Shown: positions 45,417 to 54,674, numbered from the stretch's first letter. The stretch is DNA of 64,000 nt from Lyticum sinuosum (GCF_034471385.1 NZ_JARGYU010000002.1:62001-126000), one strand, 5' to 3'. Program-made: numbers and translations. The notes: generated from the letters alone by a model not told the origin.

Positions 45417-48371
45417 GTGCAAATCAAGACTGCAACAAAGATCAAGATTATAGTTTTTACTTTGTTAGTAGCTGCAGTATCTCTGCTCGGCATAGTACTA
45501 GGTATAGATTATTTACTTAATAGTAGTGATCATAAAAAAAACATTATAAATAAAATTAAATATAATTATGGTTTTGATGTTGAAATCAATGGACCTATTA
45601 TAACTAAGTGGTTACCACATCCGTCAATTATATTATACAGTGTTGATATAAGAGATGGAAAAAAGCAAATTATAAATGCTAAAAAAATTATTATACCTTT
45701 ATCTTTTAGTTATATATTAAAGAATGTCGATAGTTCGATTGGTGATATTGAAGCTGAAAATGGTCTTATAGATTTAGATCATCTGAATTTAATATTCAAT
45801 CAAAAATTTCTTAATAATAAAAATGATATTTTTCAAAAAATATCACTTAATCATTTTTATTTAAGATCTCAAAAATTTCCCCTTATAAGGAAATGTCAAT
45901 TATTATTTTTTTTAATAAATAAAAATCCTAATAAAGAAAATTATATAAAAGGTATATTTAATTATCAAGATATGCAGGCTATAATTGAAGGTACTTTAGT
46001 AAAAATTAATGATAATAGTGATAAAAAATATTTATTAAATTTACTAAATATACTTCCTGGTGCAGAATTGCGTATTGATGGATATTTAGGAGAAATTAGC
46101 AAAATTATACCATTAAAAGTGGATACACTTTTTAAATTAAACGATTTTGAATTATTTAACAAATTTATAAATAAAATCATAAATAAAAAATTTAATGAAA
46201 ATACAATTGAATTATTAAATAAAAGTCCACTTAATAATCAAAATATTAGCATTAGTTTCTCAACTTTAATTGATAAAAATGGTGATGGTAAAATTGATAA
46301 TTTTATATCAACTGGACCAATTCAAGATTTGGATGGTGAGATAACAATAACAAAGCAAAATAATAAACGATCATTCGGTGGATATCTTTCGGCAAAAGAA
46401 GTAGATTTATTAAAAATAGAAAGAAAAAGTAGTGATAGTTCTAATATATGGATTATTTTTATAAAAGTTATTGAAGATATTGCAAATAAATTTCTTTTTG
46501 ATCCACTTGAAAATATAAATAGTATTTTAAATTTTGATATTGAAAATATTAAGCATATTGGTGGAAAAATAGATTCTATAATAATTAGATTAGGAAATGT
46601 AAACAATATTTCTATTTGTAATAAATTTCAAGTAAAAATTAAAAAAAATTCAGATATTAATCTGAAAACTGTTATAAAAAAAGAAAATGGAATATTAAAG
46701 TTGAATGGGATTTTGAAACTAAAAACTGATACTGCTGGGTTATTTTTAGAAAGTATTTTTATTAAAAATAATGGAATTGTATCCTTTGAAGAAAAACTAA
46801 ATGAAGCAAAAAATCAGAATAATTCTAATAAAAACATCATAAAACCAATAATTACATCTCCTCAAGTAACAAATAATATCTCTTTAAATAATTTATTTGA
46901 TAACAAGCTTATTATTCAATCAGATATTTTTATAACTTCTGGTAGTGCAATAATAAAAGCTAAAGGATTATTAGGAAATGATATTCGTTTCATATCATCT
47001 ACTAATATGAAAAGATCTAATGATAAAAATAAATTAGATAATAAAATTTATTTAAATTATATAAATTTTGATAAATTTCATGTAAGTAATTTTTTAGATA
47101 GAATTCTACTTATAAGTTATATTGCTGATCCAGATAGAACTGGTAATATTTATTATGAGCTTACAGAAAATTATAATTTGTTCCGTTCTATGAAATCGGA
47201 ATGGAATTTAGAGTTCAAAGCAGATAATGCGATTATAAAAAATGAAATCTTTAATCAATTCTATTTTAATACATCTATTAGTAAAGGAAATTTTGGCTTT
47301 ATAACTAAACTTAATTCTAATAATTTAAAAGGAAACTTATATTTTAAAATAGAATTAGATAAATTTAAACCCAGCTTTAAAATTAAAAGTTACTTTGATT
47401 ATCTTGATTTACGTAAAATAATTTCAAATTTTCCAAGTAATAAACAGTTTTTAACTACTGCTAATAATGATTCATATCTTAGAAATTTTCTTTATTTACA
47501 TAAAGATAGTGATAATAAAATAAATAAATTTTCTAGTTCACATTATGATTTAGATATTGATATGAATGCCAGTAAAATAATATTTAGTGATAAAGTTGAA
47601 ATATCTGATTATAAAATGACTTCATCTTTAAATGGTGGTGTATTAAATGTGAATCAATTTCGTGGTAAAATATTTGATGACGGTGAAATAGATTTAAAAG
47701 CTAGAATAATATTATATGAAATAATTCCAAGTTCTTATGTTATTTTTAATATAAGTAATTTTAATCCAAAGAATTTTTTATATATTACAACAGGATTAGA
47801 TAAAATAGATGGATATGCTAGTATAGGTGGAGATTTTACAACTTCTGGCAATAATTCGATGGAATTAAAAAAAAATATGAATGGTAAATTATCGTTTTTA
47901 GGTAAAAATATAGCTTGGAATGGATTAGATATAAGTAAAGCTATTGATATTATAGATACCTCACATGGAAATTTTGATAAAAAACTTGATGAATTCAATA
48001 AAGCAATCTCTGAAGGTACTTCATTTTTTGATGATATGAACGCTAATATAGATATTAAAGATGGTTTGGTATCTATAACAAATGCTAAAGCAACAAATAA
48101 TAGAGCTGTATCTATTTTTGCAGCTAATTATAGTATTCCTAATTCTGCAATAAGTGGAATAAGTAATTATTATTTTATGTTAACTAATGATTATACACCA
48201 AATAGATCAATATCTATAAAAATAAATGGACCAATTAAATCTTATAAAGTAGCATATGATACTAAAGATGTTGTAGATCACATGAAAACAATATCAGAAG
48301 ATGCTGATCAAAGTAGTAAAGAAGCAAATTCTGCTATAACAAATACATTAAGACATAAAATCTATAATTAA
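45417..48371 (+). CDS. AsmA-family envelope protein
   Basis: AsmA-like proteins are anchored in the inner membrane and span the periplasm; relatives (TamB, YhdP) move phospholipids. The start is GTG. A membrane helix at residues 8-33 is followed by NKIKYNYGFDVEINGPI and KWLPHPSIILYSVDI, the typical AsmA N-terminus. The C-terminal third (NMNGKLSFLGKNIAWNG, DISKAIDI, and GLVSITNAKATNN) is AsmA_2-like. The middle is beta-rich with Asn/Lys-rich loops. Length (984) fits larger alphaproteobacterial members. It converges with hpf. Confidence 0.83.
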   Translation: MQIKTATKIKIIVFTLLVAAVSLLGIVLGIDYLLNSSDHKKNIINKIKYNYGFDVEINGPIITKWLPHPSIILYSVDIRDGKKQIINAKKIIIPLSFSYILKNVDSSIGDIEAENGLIDLDHLNLIFNQKFLNNKNDIFQKISLNHFYLRSQKFPLIRKCQLLFFLINKNPNKENYIKGIFNYQDMQAIIEGTLVKINDNSDKKYLLNLLNILPGAELRIDGYLGEISKIIPLKVDTLFKLNDFELFNKFINKIINKKFNENTIELLNKSPLNNQNISISFSTLIDKNGDGKIDNFISTGPIQDLDGEITITKQNNKRSFGGYLSAKEVDLLKIERKSSDSSNIWIIFIKVIEDIANKFLFDPLENINSILNFDIENIKHIGGKIDSIIIRLGNVNNISICNKFQVKIKKNSDINLKTVIKKENGILKLNGILKLKTDTAGLFLESIFIKNNGIVSFEEKLNEAKNQNNSNKNIIKPIITSPQVTNNISLNNLFDNKLIIQSDIFITSGSAIIKAKGLLGNDIRFISSTNMKRSNDKNKLDNKIYLNYINFDKFHVSNFLDRILLISYIADPDRTGNIYYELTENYNLFRSMKSEWNLEFKADNAIIKNEIFNQFYFNTSISKGNFGFITKLNSNNLKGNLYFKIELDKFKPSFKIKSYFDYLDLRKIISNFPSNKQFLTTANNDSYLRNFLYLHKDSDNKINKFSSSHYDLDIDMNASKIIFSDKVEISDYKMTSSLNGGVLNVNQFRGKIFDDGEIDLKARIILYEIIPSSYVIFNISNFNPKNFLYITTGLDKIDGYASIGGDFTTSGNNSMELKKNMNGKLSFLGKNIAWNGLDISKAIDIIDTSHGNFDKKLDEFNKAISEGTSFFDDMNANIDIKDGLVSITNAKATNNRAVSIFAANYSIPNSAISGISNYYFMLTNDYTPNRSISIKINGPIKSYKVAYDTKDVVDHMKTISEDADQSSKEANSAITNTLRHKIYN

Positions 48372-48375
48372 GTTA

Positions 48376-48795
48376 TAATATATTATAAATATTATAATAA
48401 AATTCAAATATTATAATAAAATTCAAATATTATAATAAAATAACTTATTTAGTAGATAAACAGTTTATTATGTATAACTTTCGTCAGGAGATTCTATAGA
48501 AGTCTGAGTATCTTAATATTTTATATATTAATGCTAATTATATTATAAATGCTATAATAAAATTCAAATATTATAATAAAATGACTTATTTAGTAGATAA
48601 ATAGTTTATTATGTATAACTTTCGTCAGGAGATTCTATAGAAGTCTGAGTATCTTAATATTTTATATATTAATGCTAATTATATTATAAATACTATAATA
48701 AAATTCAAATATTATAATAAAATAACTTATTTAGTAGATAAATAGTTTATTATGTATAACTTTCGTCAGGAGATTCTATAGAAGTCTGGGTATCT
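48376..48795 (-). repeat. 141-bp tandem repeats carrying the hpf 3' end
   Basis: The last 46 bases of hpf (48750-48795, minus strand) recur at 48609 and 48468, with a perfect 141-base period. Each copy would read DTQTSIESPDESYT and a stop; the only coding difference from the gene is a synonymous ACC to ACT change. The spacer between copies (about 95 bases) is also repeated with few differences. Shorter ATTCAAATATTATAATAAA repeats (48400-48440) extend the array towards asmA. Near-identity suggests a recent event. This fills the 378-base asmA-hpf gap. Confidence 0.95.
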
Positions 48796-49427
48796 ATACA
48801 AGATACATTTCCATCTTTACGATAATAAATGACTGAAATATGTGAATTAAATTTGTTAATAAAAACAAAAGCAGGAACATTTAGAAGATCCATTCTCATA
48901 ATTGCATCATGAAGAGTAAGTTTAGACATCTTAATATTTTCTTCTGATATAACTAAAGATTTACTTTTTTCTTCTTTTTCATCATATTGGTCTTTCTCAT
49001 CATATTGATCTTTCTCATCATCTATATCATCATCTATATCCTCTTCATCATCAAAATATCCTGAATTAACAACATATTTTTTAATATCAATTGACATCAA
49101 ATCATGATTATGAATTCTTCTATGACATTGAATTCTTTCTTTATGTTTTTTTAATTGTTTTATCATTTTTATCATAGCTTCATCAAAAGCATGGTAAGGA
49201 TCTATATTAGTATTATTACCTCTTATAACAACTTTACTATGATCATTTACATTTACTAATATTGCTACAAAATAAGTATTTTTCTTTTTATCTTTTTCAA
49301 TAGAAACAGCTCCACTAATGTTTGCACTTGCTAAATGTTGTTCAGAGAGTTTTAATATTGAATTATTTATATGTTCTCTTAATGAGACCCCAATATCTAT
49401 GTTTTTTCCAGATATAATAATTTTCAT
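48750..49427 (-). CDS. hpf: Ribosome hibernation promoting factor, long form
   Basis: Long HPF dimerises ribosomes (100S) in resting cells. The N-terminal S30AE domain opens MKIIISGKNIDIGVSLREHI and has the DPYHAFDEAMIKMIKQLKKH block that binds 16S rRNA. A strongly acidic linker (residues about 125-160, DDEEDIDDDIDDEK, then two DEKDQY-like repeats) precedes the C-terminal dimerisation domain: LTLHDAIMRMDLLNVPAFVFIN, ending in YYRKDGNVSCIDTQ. Length is 225, above the usual about 190 because of the linker. rpoN and ptsN, frequent neighbours in proteobacteria, are absent. Its 3' end is duplicated downstream. Confidence 0.93.
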   Translation of the reverse strand: MKIIISGKNIDIGVSLREHINNSILKLSEQHLASANISGAVSIEKDKKKNTYFVAILVNVNDHSKVVIRGNNTNIDPYHAFDEAMIKMIKQLKKHKERIQCHRRIHNHDLMSIDIKKYVVNSGYFDDEEDIDDDIDDEKDQYDEKDQYDEKEEKSKSLVISEENIKMSKLTLHDAIMRMDLLNVPAFVFINKFNSHISVIYYRKDGNVSCIDTQTSIESPDESYT

Positions 49428-49441
49428 AAAAATAAAATTTA

Positions 49442-49740
49442 TTAATTGATTTATTATTATTAATTATTTTATATATATAATATAAATTTGATGATTTTTT
49501 TATAAAATACTGTTTTTTATATTAATTTATTAATTTATTAATTGATTTATTATTATTAATTATTTTATATATAATATGAATTTGATGATTTTTTTATAAA
49601 ATACTGTTTTTTATATTAATTTATTAATTGATTTATTATTATTAATTATTTTATATATAATATAAATTTGATGATTTTTTTATAAAATACTGTTTTTTTA
49701 TATTAATTTATTAATTGATTTATTATTATTAATTATTTTA
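49442..49740 (-). repeat. 86-96-bp tandem array reaching the ndk stop
   Basis: The anchor TTAATTGATTTATTATTATT starts at 49442, 49538, 49624 and 49711 (spacings 96, 86, 87). Each unit continues with AAATTTGATGATTTTTTTAT and ATACTGTTTTT. The last anchor runs into the ndk stop at 49738-49740. Copies are nearly identical apart from short A/T-run differences. It accounts for almost the whole ndk-hpf gap. Confidence 0.92.
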
Positions 49741-50163
49741 TCTATTATATATCTCAATATCAGAAAAGAAAAATGATATTTCATTTTTAGCAGATTCTTC
49801 AGAATCTGAACCATGAACAGAATTCTCATCTATACTTTTTGCATATTTTGCTCTAATTGTCCAATCTTCAGCATTTTTCGGATCAGTTGCACCCATTATT
49901 TCTCTATTCTTTAAAATTCCATTTTCACCTTCTAGTACTTGAACAACTACTGGTCCAGAAGATATGTTATGTATAAGTTCATTAAAGAATGGACGATCTT
50001 TATGTATATAATAAAACATACTTGCCTGTTCAATACTAATTTTTATCATTTTTTGAGCAATTATTTTGAGTCCTCTTGACTCAAATTCATGATTGATAAT
50101 ACCTATAAGATTTCTAGCTACAGCATCTGGTTTTATTATTGATAAAGTTTTTTGTATTGGCAT
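49738..50163 (-). CDS. ndk: Nucleoside diphosphate kinase
   Basis: Ndk transfers phosphate between nucleoside di- and triphosphates through a phosphohistidine. TLSIIKPDAVARNLIG start, KDRPFFNELIHNISSGPVV, MGATDPKNAEDWTIRAKYA, and the active-site His in ENSVHGSDSEESA are all present. Length (141) is normal. The stop lies inside a tandem array. Confidence 0.97.
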   Translation of the reverse strand: MPIQKTLSIIKPDAVARNLIGIINHEFESRGLKIIAQKMIKISIEQASMFYYIHKDRPFFNELIHNISSGPVVVQVLEGENGILKNREIMGATDPKNAEDWTIRAKYAKSIDENSVHGSDSEESAKNEISFFFSDIEIYNR

Positions 50164-50431
50164 ATTTTTTTTAATTTAATTATTTATTTATTGTTATGTT
50201 AATTTATTAATATAAAATTTAATAATTGTAAAAATTTAAAGAAATAAAGATCTATATTTTATTTTATAAATAAAAACTTAAAGTATATATCATCATTTAA
50301 TTATTTATTAAATTTAACATTAGCATTTTATTTAAATAGCATAGTAAGATCCAAGAATTCTACTAAAAAAAACAATATAATTTAAAATTAAAAATTTTAA
50401 TAATTTTTTTAATAATCTTTTTAATAATCTT

Positions 50432-50656
50432 TTAAACAAAATATCTATTTTCTTGAGGAGAACGCCTTTCACAAGGATCATGCAAATCACCTCCTAAAGA
50501 TGATCTATGTGTTACACACGGACTTTTAAGGTCATCTTCTGATATATCTTTTGGACCGCTACAAGAACTGAATATAAAGACCAATACTGATGCTAAAAAA
50601 ATATATTGGATTTTTTTCTTTATAAATTTATTAATGTTAATGTTATATATATTCAT
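50432..50656 (-). CDS. Small lipoprotein of unknown function
   Basis: About 74 residues. A Lys/Asn-rich start, a hydrophobic stretch (YIFLASVLVFIF) and a lipobox ending in FSSC, so signal peptidase II should leave a lipidated Cys and a mature part of about 40 residues. The mature part is unusually rich in Cys, Pro and charged residues (SPCVTHRS, DPCERRSPQENRYF) in a genome where Lys and Asn dominate, which argues for selection. An in-frame TTG lies two codons upstream of the ATG. Function is not recognised; ndk is the downstream neighbour on the same strand, 268 bases away. Confidence 0.6.
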   Translation of the reverse strand: MNIYNININKFIKKKIQYIFLASVLVFIFSSCSGPKDISEDDLKSPCVTHRSSLGGDLHDPCERRSPQENRYFV

Positions 50657-50662
50657 ATGCAA

Positions 50663-50975
50663 TATAAATTGAGTGATATTTATTATGACAATCTGAATTC
50701 TATCATAATAAAAATTTTAAAGTAACAAATATAAAACATCAGTATCAACAATAATACATAATATGGCCACATTTAATCATATATGATGTATAAGTAGTAA
50801 TTCAAGTAGAAGAGGTTAATTATTTTAGATGTGAGGTTAACTTGATAATTGTATGAATAATTATATGAATAATAATTGTATGAATAATTATATTAACAAA
50901 ATATATTTTATATATAAAAAAAATGTATAAAATAAATAATATATATTTATTAACTTTTATATTAAAAATATTATA
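50663..50975. other. 313-base spacer upstream of nuoA, with a 20-bp direct repeat
   Basis: A divergent region between the small lipoprotein and nuoA. AATTGTATGAATAATTATAT occurs at 50847-50866 and 50874-50893 (period 27), and GAGGTTAA occurs twice in a G+C-richer patch near 50812-50840. No gene is supported. The nuoA promoter should lie here, but none is clear. Confidence 0.5.
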
Positions 50976-51350
50976 ATGCAAAGCAATACACAATTTATAT
51001 ATAATTACTCATCATTATTCCTATTTTTAATAATATCGTTGATTTTAGCATGTATAATGTTATCTCTTCCATTCTTTATCAAAAAAAGAAATCCTTATAA
51101 AGCTAAGAATTCTAGCTATGAGTGTGGTTTTAATCAAGTTGGAAACAATAAAAATTCATCTAATATTAGATTTTATTTTTTTGCGATATTATTTTTAATT
51201 TTTGATATTGAAATTATATTTTTAGTTCCATGGGCTCTTACTGTAAAAAAAATGAGTAATACTGCATTTTATAGTGGGATTTCATTTATATTTATTTTAG
51301 CATTAGCTTTAATATATGAGTGGAAAAAAGGTATTTTAGATAAAAAATAA
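50976..51350 (+). CDS. nuoA: NADH-quinone oxidoreductase subunit A
   Basis: NuoA is a small membrane subunit of respiratory complex I. Three membrane helices: residues about 9-33, 62-84 and 90-115. Conserved SSYECGFNQVGN (the Cys-containing loop), FYFFAILFLIFDIEIIFLVPWA, and the ALIYEWKKGILDK tail. Length (124) is normal. nuoB does not follow; instead comes a duplicated copy of the nuoA tail and then a convergent thiolase gene, so nuoA is isolated from the nuo operon. Confidence 0.95.
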   Translation: MQSNTQFIYNYSSLFLFLIISLILACIMLSLPFFIKKRNPYKAKNSSYECGFNQVGNNKNSSNIRFYFFAILFLIFDIEIIFLVPWALTVKKMSNTAFYSGISFIFILALALIYEWKKGILDKK

Positions 51351-51597
51351 CTAAATTATTATATAACTAAATTAAATTATTATATTTTCTAAAAGAGTAA
51401 TATTACAATATAAAAACAGTATAAAAATACTAAAAATTATAATTATAGTAAATTTATATTTATTTTAGCATTAGCTTTAATATATGAGTGGAAAAAAGGT
51501 ATTTTAGATAAAAAATAACTAAATTATTATATTTTCTAAAAGAGTAATATCACAATATAAAAACAGTATAAAAATACTGAAAATTATAAAATTTATG
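51284..51597 (+). repeat. 168-bp tandem duplication of the nuoA 3' end
   Basis: Bases 51284-51451 (last 22 codons and stop of nuoA plus spacer) are repeated from 51452. The duplicated tail has its TAA at 51516-51518, exactly 168 bases after the real stop. The second copy lacks a short AACTAAATTAAATTATTATAT segment found in the first, itself a local duplication. Coding bases are identical in the two copies. The orphan tail has no start and is not a gene. Confidence 0.95.
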
Positions 51598-51625
51598 GTA
51601 ATATAATTATCAATATTATTACTAT

Positions 51626-52816
51626 TTAATTTACTTCAATACAAACAGCAATACCCATTCCTCCTCCTATACAAAGTGTTGCTAATCCACGACCTCCACC
51701 TCTTCTTATTAAAGAATGTACTAAAGTAACAATTATCCTTGCTCCTGATGCTCCAATTGGATGTCCTAATGCTATTGCTCCTCCATTTACATTAACACGA
51801 TTTTGATTCCATCCTAATTCTTTATTTACTGCAATTGCTTGTACTGCGAATGCTTCATTAGATTCTATAAGATCTAAACTATTTATATCCCATTTAGCAA
51901 GCTCTAATGCTTTTTTTGTTGCTGGTACTGGTCCAATACCCATTATGTTAGGATCTACTCCTTCTGCTGCAAAACTTTTTATTGTTGCTAATATCGGGAG
52001 ATTCAACGATTTTGCTTTATCACTACTCATTAATAATAACATAGCAGCGCCATCATTTATAGATGAAGAATTTCCAGCTGTTACTGTTCCATCTGCTAGA
52101 AATACAGGTCTTAAACTAGATAATTTTTCAATATTAGTATTATATTGAATTGATTCATCAATATTAAAGTTTAATGTATCTTTTTTATTTTTAACAAAAA
52201 TAGAAATCATCTCAGATGAAAACATACCTTTATTAGTAGAATCTAAAGCTTTTTGTTGAGATATAATAGCAAATTCATCTTGTTCTTCTCTAGTAATTTT
52301 ATATTTTTGTGCTAAATTTTCTGCTGTGATTCCCATATGTTTTAAATTAAATGCATCACTAAGACCATCTTTAATCATAGAATCATATAAAGGAGTATCT
52401 CCCATTTTATACCCATCTCGTAAATGAATTAAATGTGGAGATTTTGACATATTTTCATGTCCACCAGCAATAATGATATTATCTTTTTCATAGATATTTT
52501 TATCAAAAACAATTTTTGTTACAGCTTGTACAACTGCTTTCATTCCAGAACCACAAACTTTATTAATTGTAAACGCTGGAATTTTATCTGGGATTCCAGC
52601 ATTTATTAGAGCTTGACGAGCTGTGTTTTGACCACAACCTGCTTGAAGTGCTTGTCCTATAATAACTTCATTAATATCAGAGGGATTGATTTTAGTTGTT
52701 GCTAATATATTTTTTATCAATTCACTACTCATGTGAGGAGCTGGAACTGTTGATAATCCACCATTAAATCTACCTATTGCTGTTCTTGAAGCAGCAACTA
52801 TAACTACATTAAGCAT
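51626..52816 (-). CDS. phaA: Acetyl-CoA C-acetyltransferase (thiolase)
   Basis: Type II thiolase joins two acetyl-CoA into acetoacetyl-CoA or cleaves acetoacetyl-CoA. Motifs: SRTAIGRFNGGL start, the nucleophile Cys in INKVCGSGMKAV (near residue 88), GGHENMSKSPHL, NEAFAVQA, NGGAIALGHPIGASGARI with the catalytic His, and CIGGGMG with the second Cys. Length (396) is normal. No phaB or phaC neighbour is seen, so a role in polyhydroxybutyrate synthesis cannot be inferred; atoB is an equally good name. Confidence 0.93.
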   Translation of the reverse strand: MLNVVIVAASRTAIGRFNGGLSTVPAPHMSSELIKNILATTKINPSDINEVIIGQALQAGCGQNTARQALINAGIPDKIPAFTINKVCGSGMKAVVQAVTKIVFDKNIYEKDNIIIAGGHENMSKSPHLIHLRDGYKMGDTPLYDSMIKDGLSDAFNLKHMGITAENLAQKYKITREEQDEFAIISQQKALDSTNKGMFSSEMISIFVKNKKDTLNFNIDESIQYNTNIEKLSSLRPVFLADGTVTAGNSSSINDGAAMLLLMSSDKAKSLNLPILATIKSFAAEGVDPNIMGIGPVPATKKALELAKWDINSLDLIESNEAFAVQAIAVNKELGWNQNRVNVNGGAIALGHPIGASGARIIVTLVHSLIRRGGGRGLATLCIGGGMGIAVCIEVN

Positions 52817-53052
52817 AACTTATAATTGATAATAAAGAATATACTATTGATATGATTTATTAGTATATTGCAGGGTTTTATACAACTATAAGTATACTTC
52901 TAATAAAACTTAAGTGCAATTTTTTTTTAGTATTGCTAAATGATTAGCATCTTATTTTTACATAAAGTTTAATATATTCAATAAAGAACTAAAATCTATT
53001 TCAAATAATAGAATAAAAATAAAAAAACTGTAAATAATATTTTTAATTTTAA

Positions 53053-53550
53053 TTATATATAATCTACAGATAAAATTTCATAATATCGAAATCCTTTTGG
53101 AGTCTCAACTTCAACTTCATCCCCTATTTTTTTTCCCATAAGAGCTTTAGATACTGGCGAATAAACAGATATTAATCCTTGTTTTATATCTGCTTCATAA
53201 TCACTAACTATTGTATATTTAACCTCTCTGTTATTTTCATAATCTATCATTTTTACAGTTGCACCAAATTGAATTTTATCTTTTTCTATATTAGATAAAT
53301 CTATTATTTCTGCTCTATTAAGCTTATCAGTGAGATCAGCAATTTTATTTTCAATTAGTGCTTGTTTTTCTTTAGCAGCATGATACTCGGCATTTTCAGA
53401 TAAATCTCCATGTGCACGTGCCTCTGCAATAGCATTGATAATCTCATGTCTATCCTTGCTAATAAGATTATCTAACTCAGTTTGCATTTTAATATAACCT
53501 GATTTACTTATTGGAAATCTAATTATACTCTTATTTTTAAACTCATTCAT
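53053..53550 (-). CDS. greA: Transcription elongation factor GreA
   Basis: GreA rescues backtracked RNA polymerase by stimulating transcript cleavage. The coiled-coil N-terminal domain (residues 15-80) has the tip EARAHGDLSENAEYHAAKE with the acidic pair needed for cleavage, and the FKBP-like C-terminal domain has VSPVSKALMGKKIGDEVEV. Length (165) is normal. Confidence 0.96.
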   Translation of the reverse strand: MNEFKNKSIIRFPISKSGYIKMQTELDNLISKDRHEIINAIAEARAHGDLSENAEYHAAKEKQALIENKIADLTDKLNRAEIIDLSNIEKDKIQFGATVKMIDYENNREVKYTIVSDYEADIKQGLISVYSPVSKALMGKKIGDEVEVETPKGFRYYEILSVDYI

Positions 53551-53965
53551 ATTATATTATTTAAACTATTAATTATGTGAATTAATTATTTATTTTAAAT
53601 AGAATTTTATTCATTATATGACAACAATCTGCCAATATTCTTACTAAGATTTACTTTATTATTTTATTATATACTGATTATATTATTAAATGCTCAAATA
53701 AGAGGCTATAAAATATATCTCATATTTATTAAATATATATCAAAATTACTTATTAAAAATTTTTTATATAAAAAAATTATAAATAAAAATAAAATACTAT
53801 AAAATTTTAAAAAAACCAGTTGTGTCAGTTCTTATATAATTTATAAGCTTATAAAATATATAATCTATTATTATACAATATATTATAAAAATACATCAAT
53901 ATAAATACAAATGTAATAGTTAAATTATTATCATTAAGATATATTTTTATTATTTTTATTTTATT
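53551..53965. other. 415-base spacer between the BON lipoprotein and greA
   Basis: No open frame or long repeat. The only structure noticed is the 14-base perfect palindrome TTATAAGCTTATAA (53841-53854). It contains the greA promoter region, but no consensus site stands out. Confidence 0.5.
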
Positions 53966-54592
53966 CTAGACTCTATACCAACGTCTTGGATCATCACGTA
54001 AAATAATATGGTTTACTATCTTATTAACTCCATTAATTTCTTTTGTTAATAATATAGCTTTATTACTTTCCTGTTTATTTTGAGATAAACCTATTAAATA
54101 GGCGGTGTTTTTAAATACAGAAACACTATAATTACTTGATAGAAAATCTTTCTCAACAAGCATTTTAGCTCTTATTTGATTCGCTATAAAACTATCTTGT
54201 GCTCTTTGACTAAAACTAATTTCATCTATTACAATTTCATTTATTACTTCTTTTACTCCTTTTATACTCCAACTAATCCGATTAGCTTCGTCCACATAAT
54301 CTTCTTTTTCTAAACACCCTACCATTAAAACTCTACCTTCTACAACTAATATCTCAATATTCGACCAAATTCCAGGAATTTTTGATTCAGCTTGAGCATT
54401 TTTAATTCTTGCTAAAATTACTTTATCATCTACCTGCATTCCTATCGATCTTTCATCAGATAGAGCAGCTCCCGTTCCAGCTACAGTAAATGGTGCAATT
54501 ACGGCACATCCACTAAATATAATAGGAAAAAGTATACATACTAAAATTAGTATATAAAATGTTATATTGATATAACAAAAATAAATACGCAT
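53966..54592 (-). CDS. BON-domain lipoprotein (OsmY-like)
   Basis: A signal peptide with lipobox FSGC (residues about 26-29), then AVIAPFTVAGTGAALSDERS, a common start of alphaproteobacterial BON lipoproteins. Two BON domains follow: residues about 55-120 (DDKVILARIKNAQAESK ... GVKEVINEIVI) and 125-200 (SFIANQIRAKML ... NGVNKIVNHIIL). BON domains bind membrane phospholipids, and this type (DolP-like) guards outer-membrane integrity. The end is DDPRRWYRV. Length (208) is normal. Start ATG gives a proper signal peptide. Confidence 0.85.
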   Translation of the reverse strand: MRIYFCYINITFYILILVCILFPIIFSGCAVIAPFTVAGTGAALSDERSIGMQVDDKVILARIKNAQAESKIPGIWSNIEILVVEGRVLMVGCLEKEDYVDEANRISWSIKGVKEVINEIVIDEISFSQRAQDSFIANQIRAKMLVEKDFLSSNYSVSVFKNTAYLIGLSQNKQESNKAILLTKEINGVNKIVNHIILRDDPRRWYRV

Positions 54593-54652
54593 TTTAAATT
54601 TTAAAATTAATTTTTATATCAATCATTATCAATTAATACACTTATAAATATA

Positions 54653-54674
54653 TTGATTTTTAGATAAAAATCAA
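54653..54674. promoter_or_regulatory. Perfect 9-bp inverted repeat between the BON gene and fdxA
   Basis: TTGATTTTT-AGAT-AAAAATCAA forms a perfect 9-bp stem with a 4-base loop. It is located in a divergent region, so a terminator is unlikely; an operator or leader hairpin is more plausible. Its A+T content makes chance possible. Confidence 0.4.
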
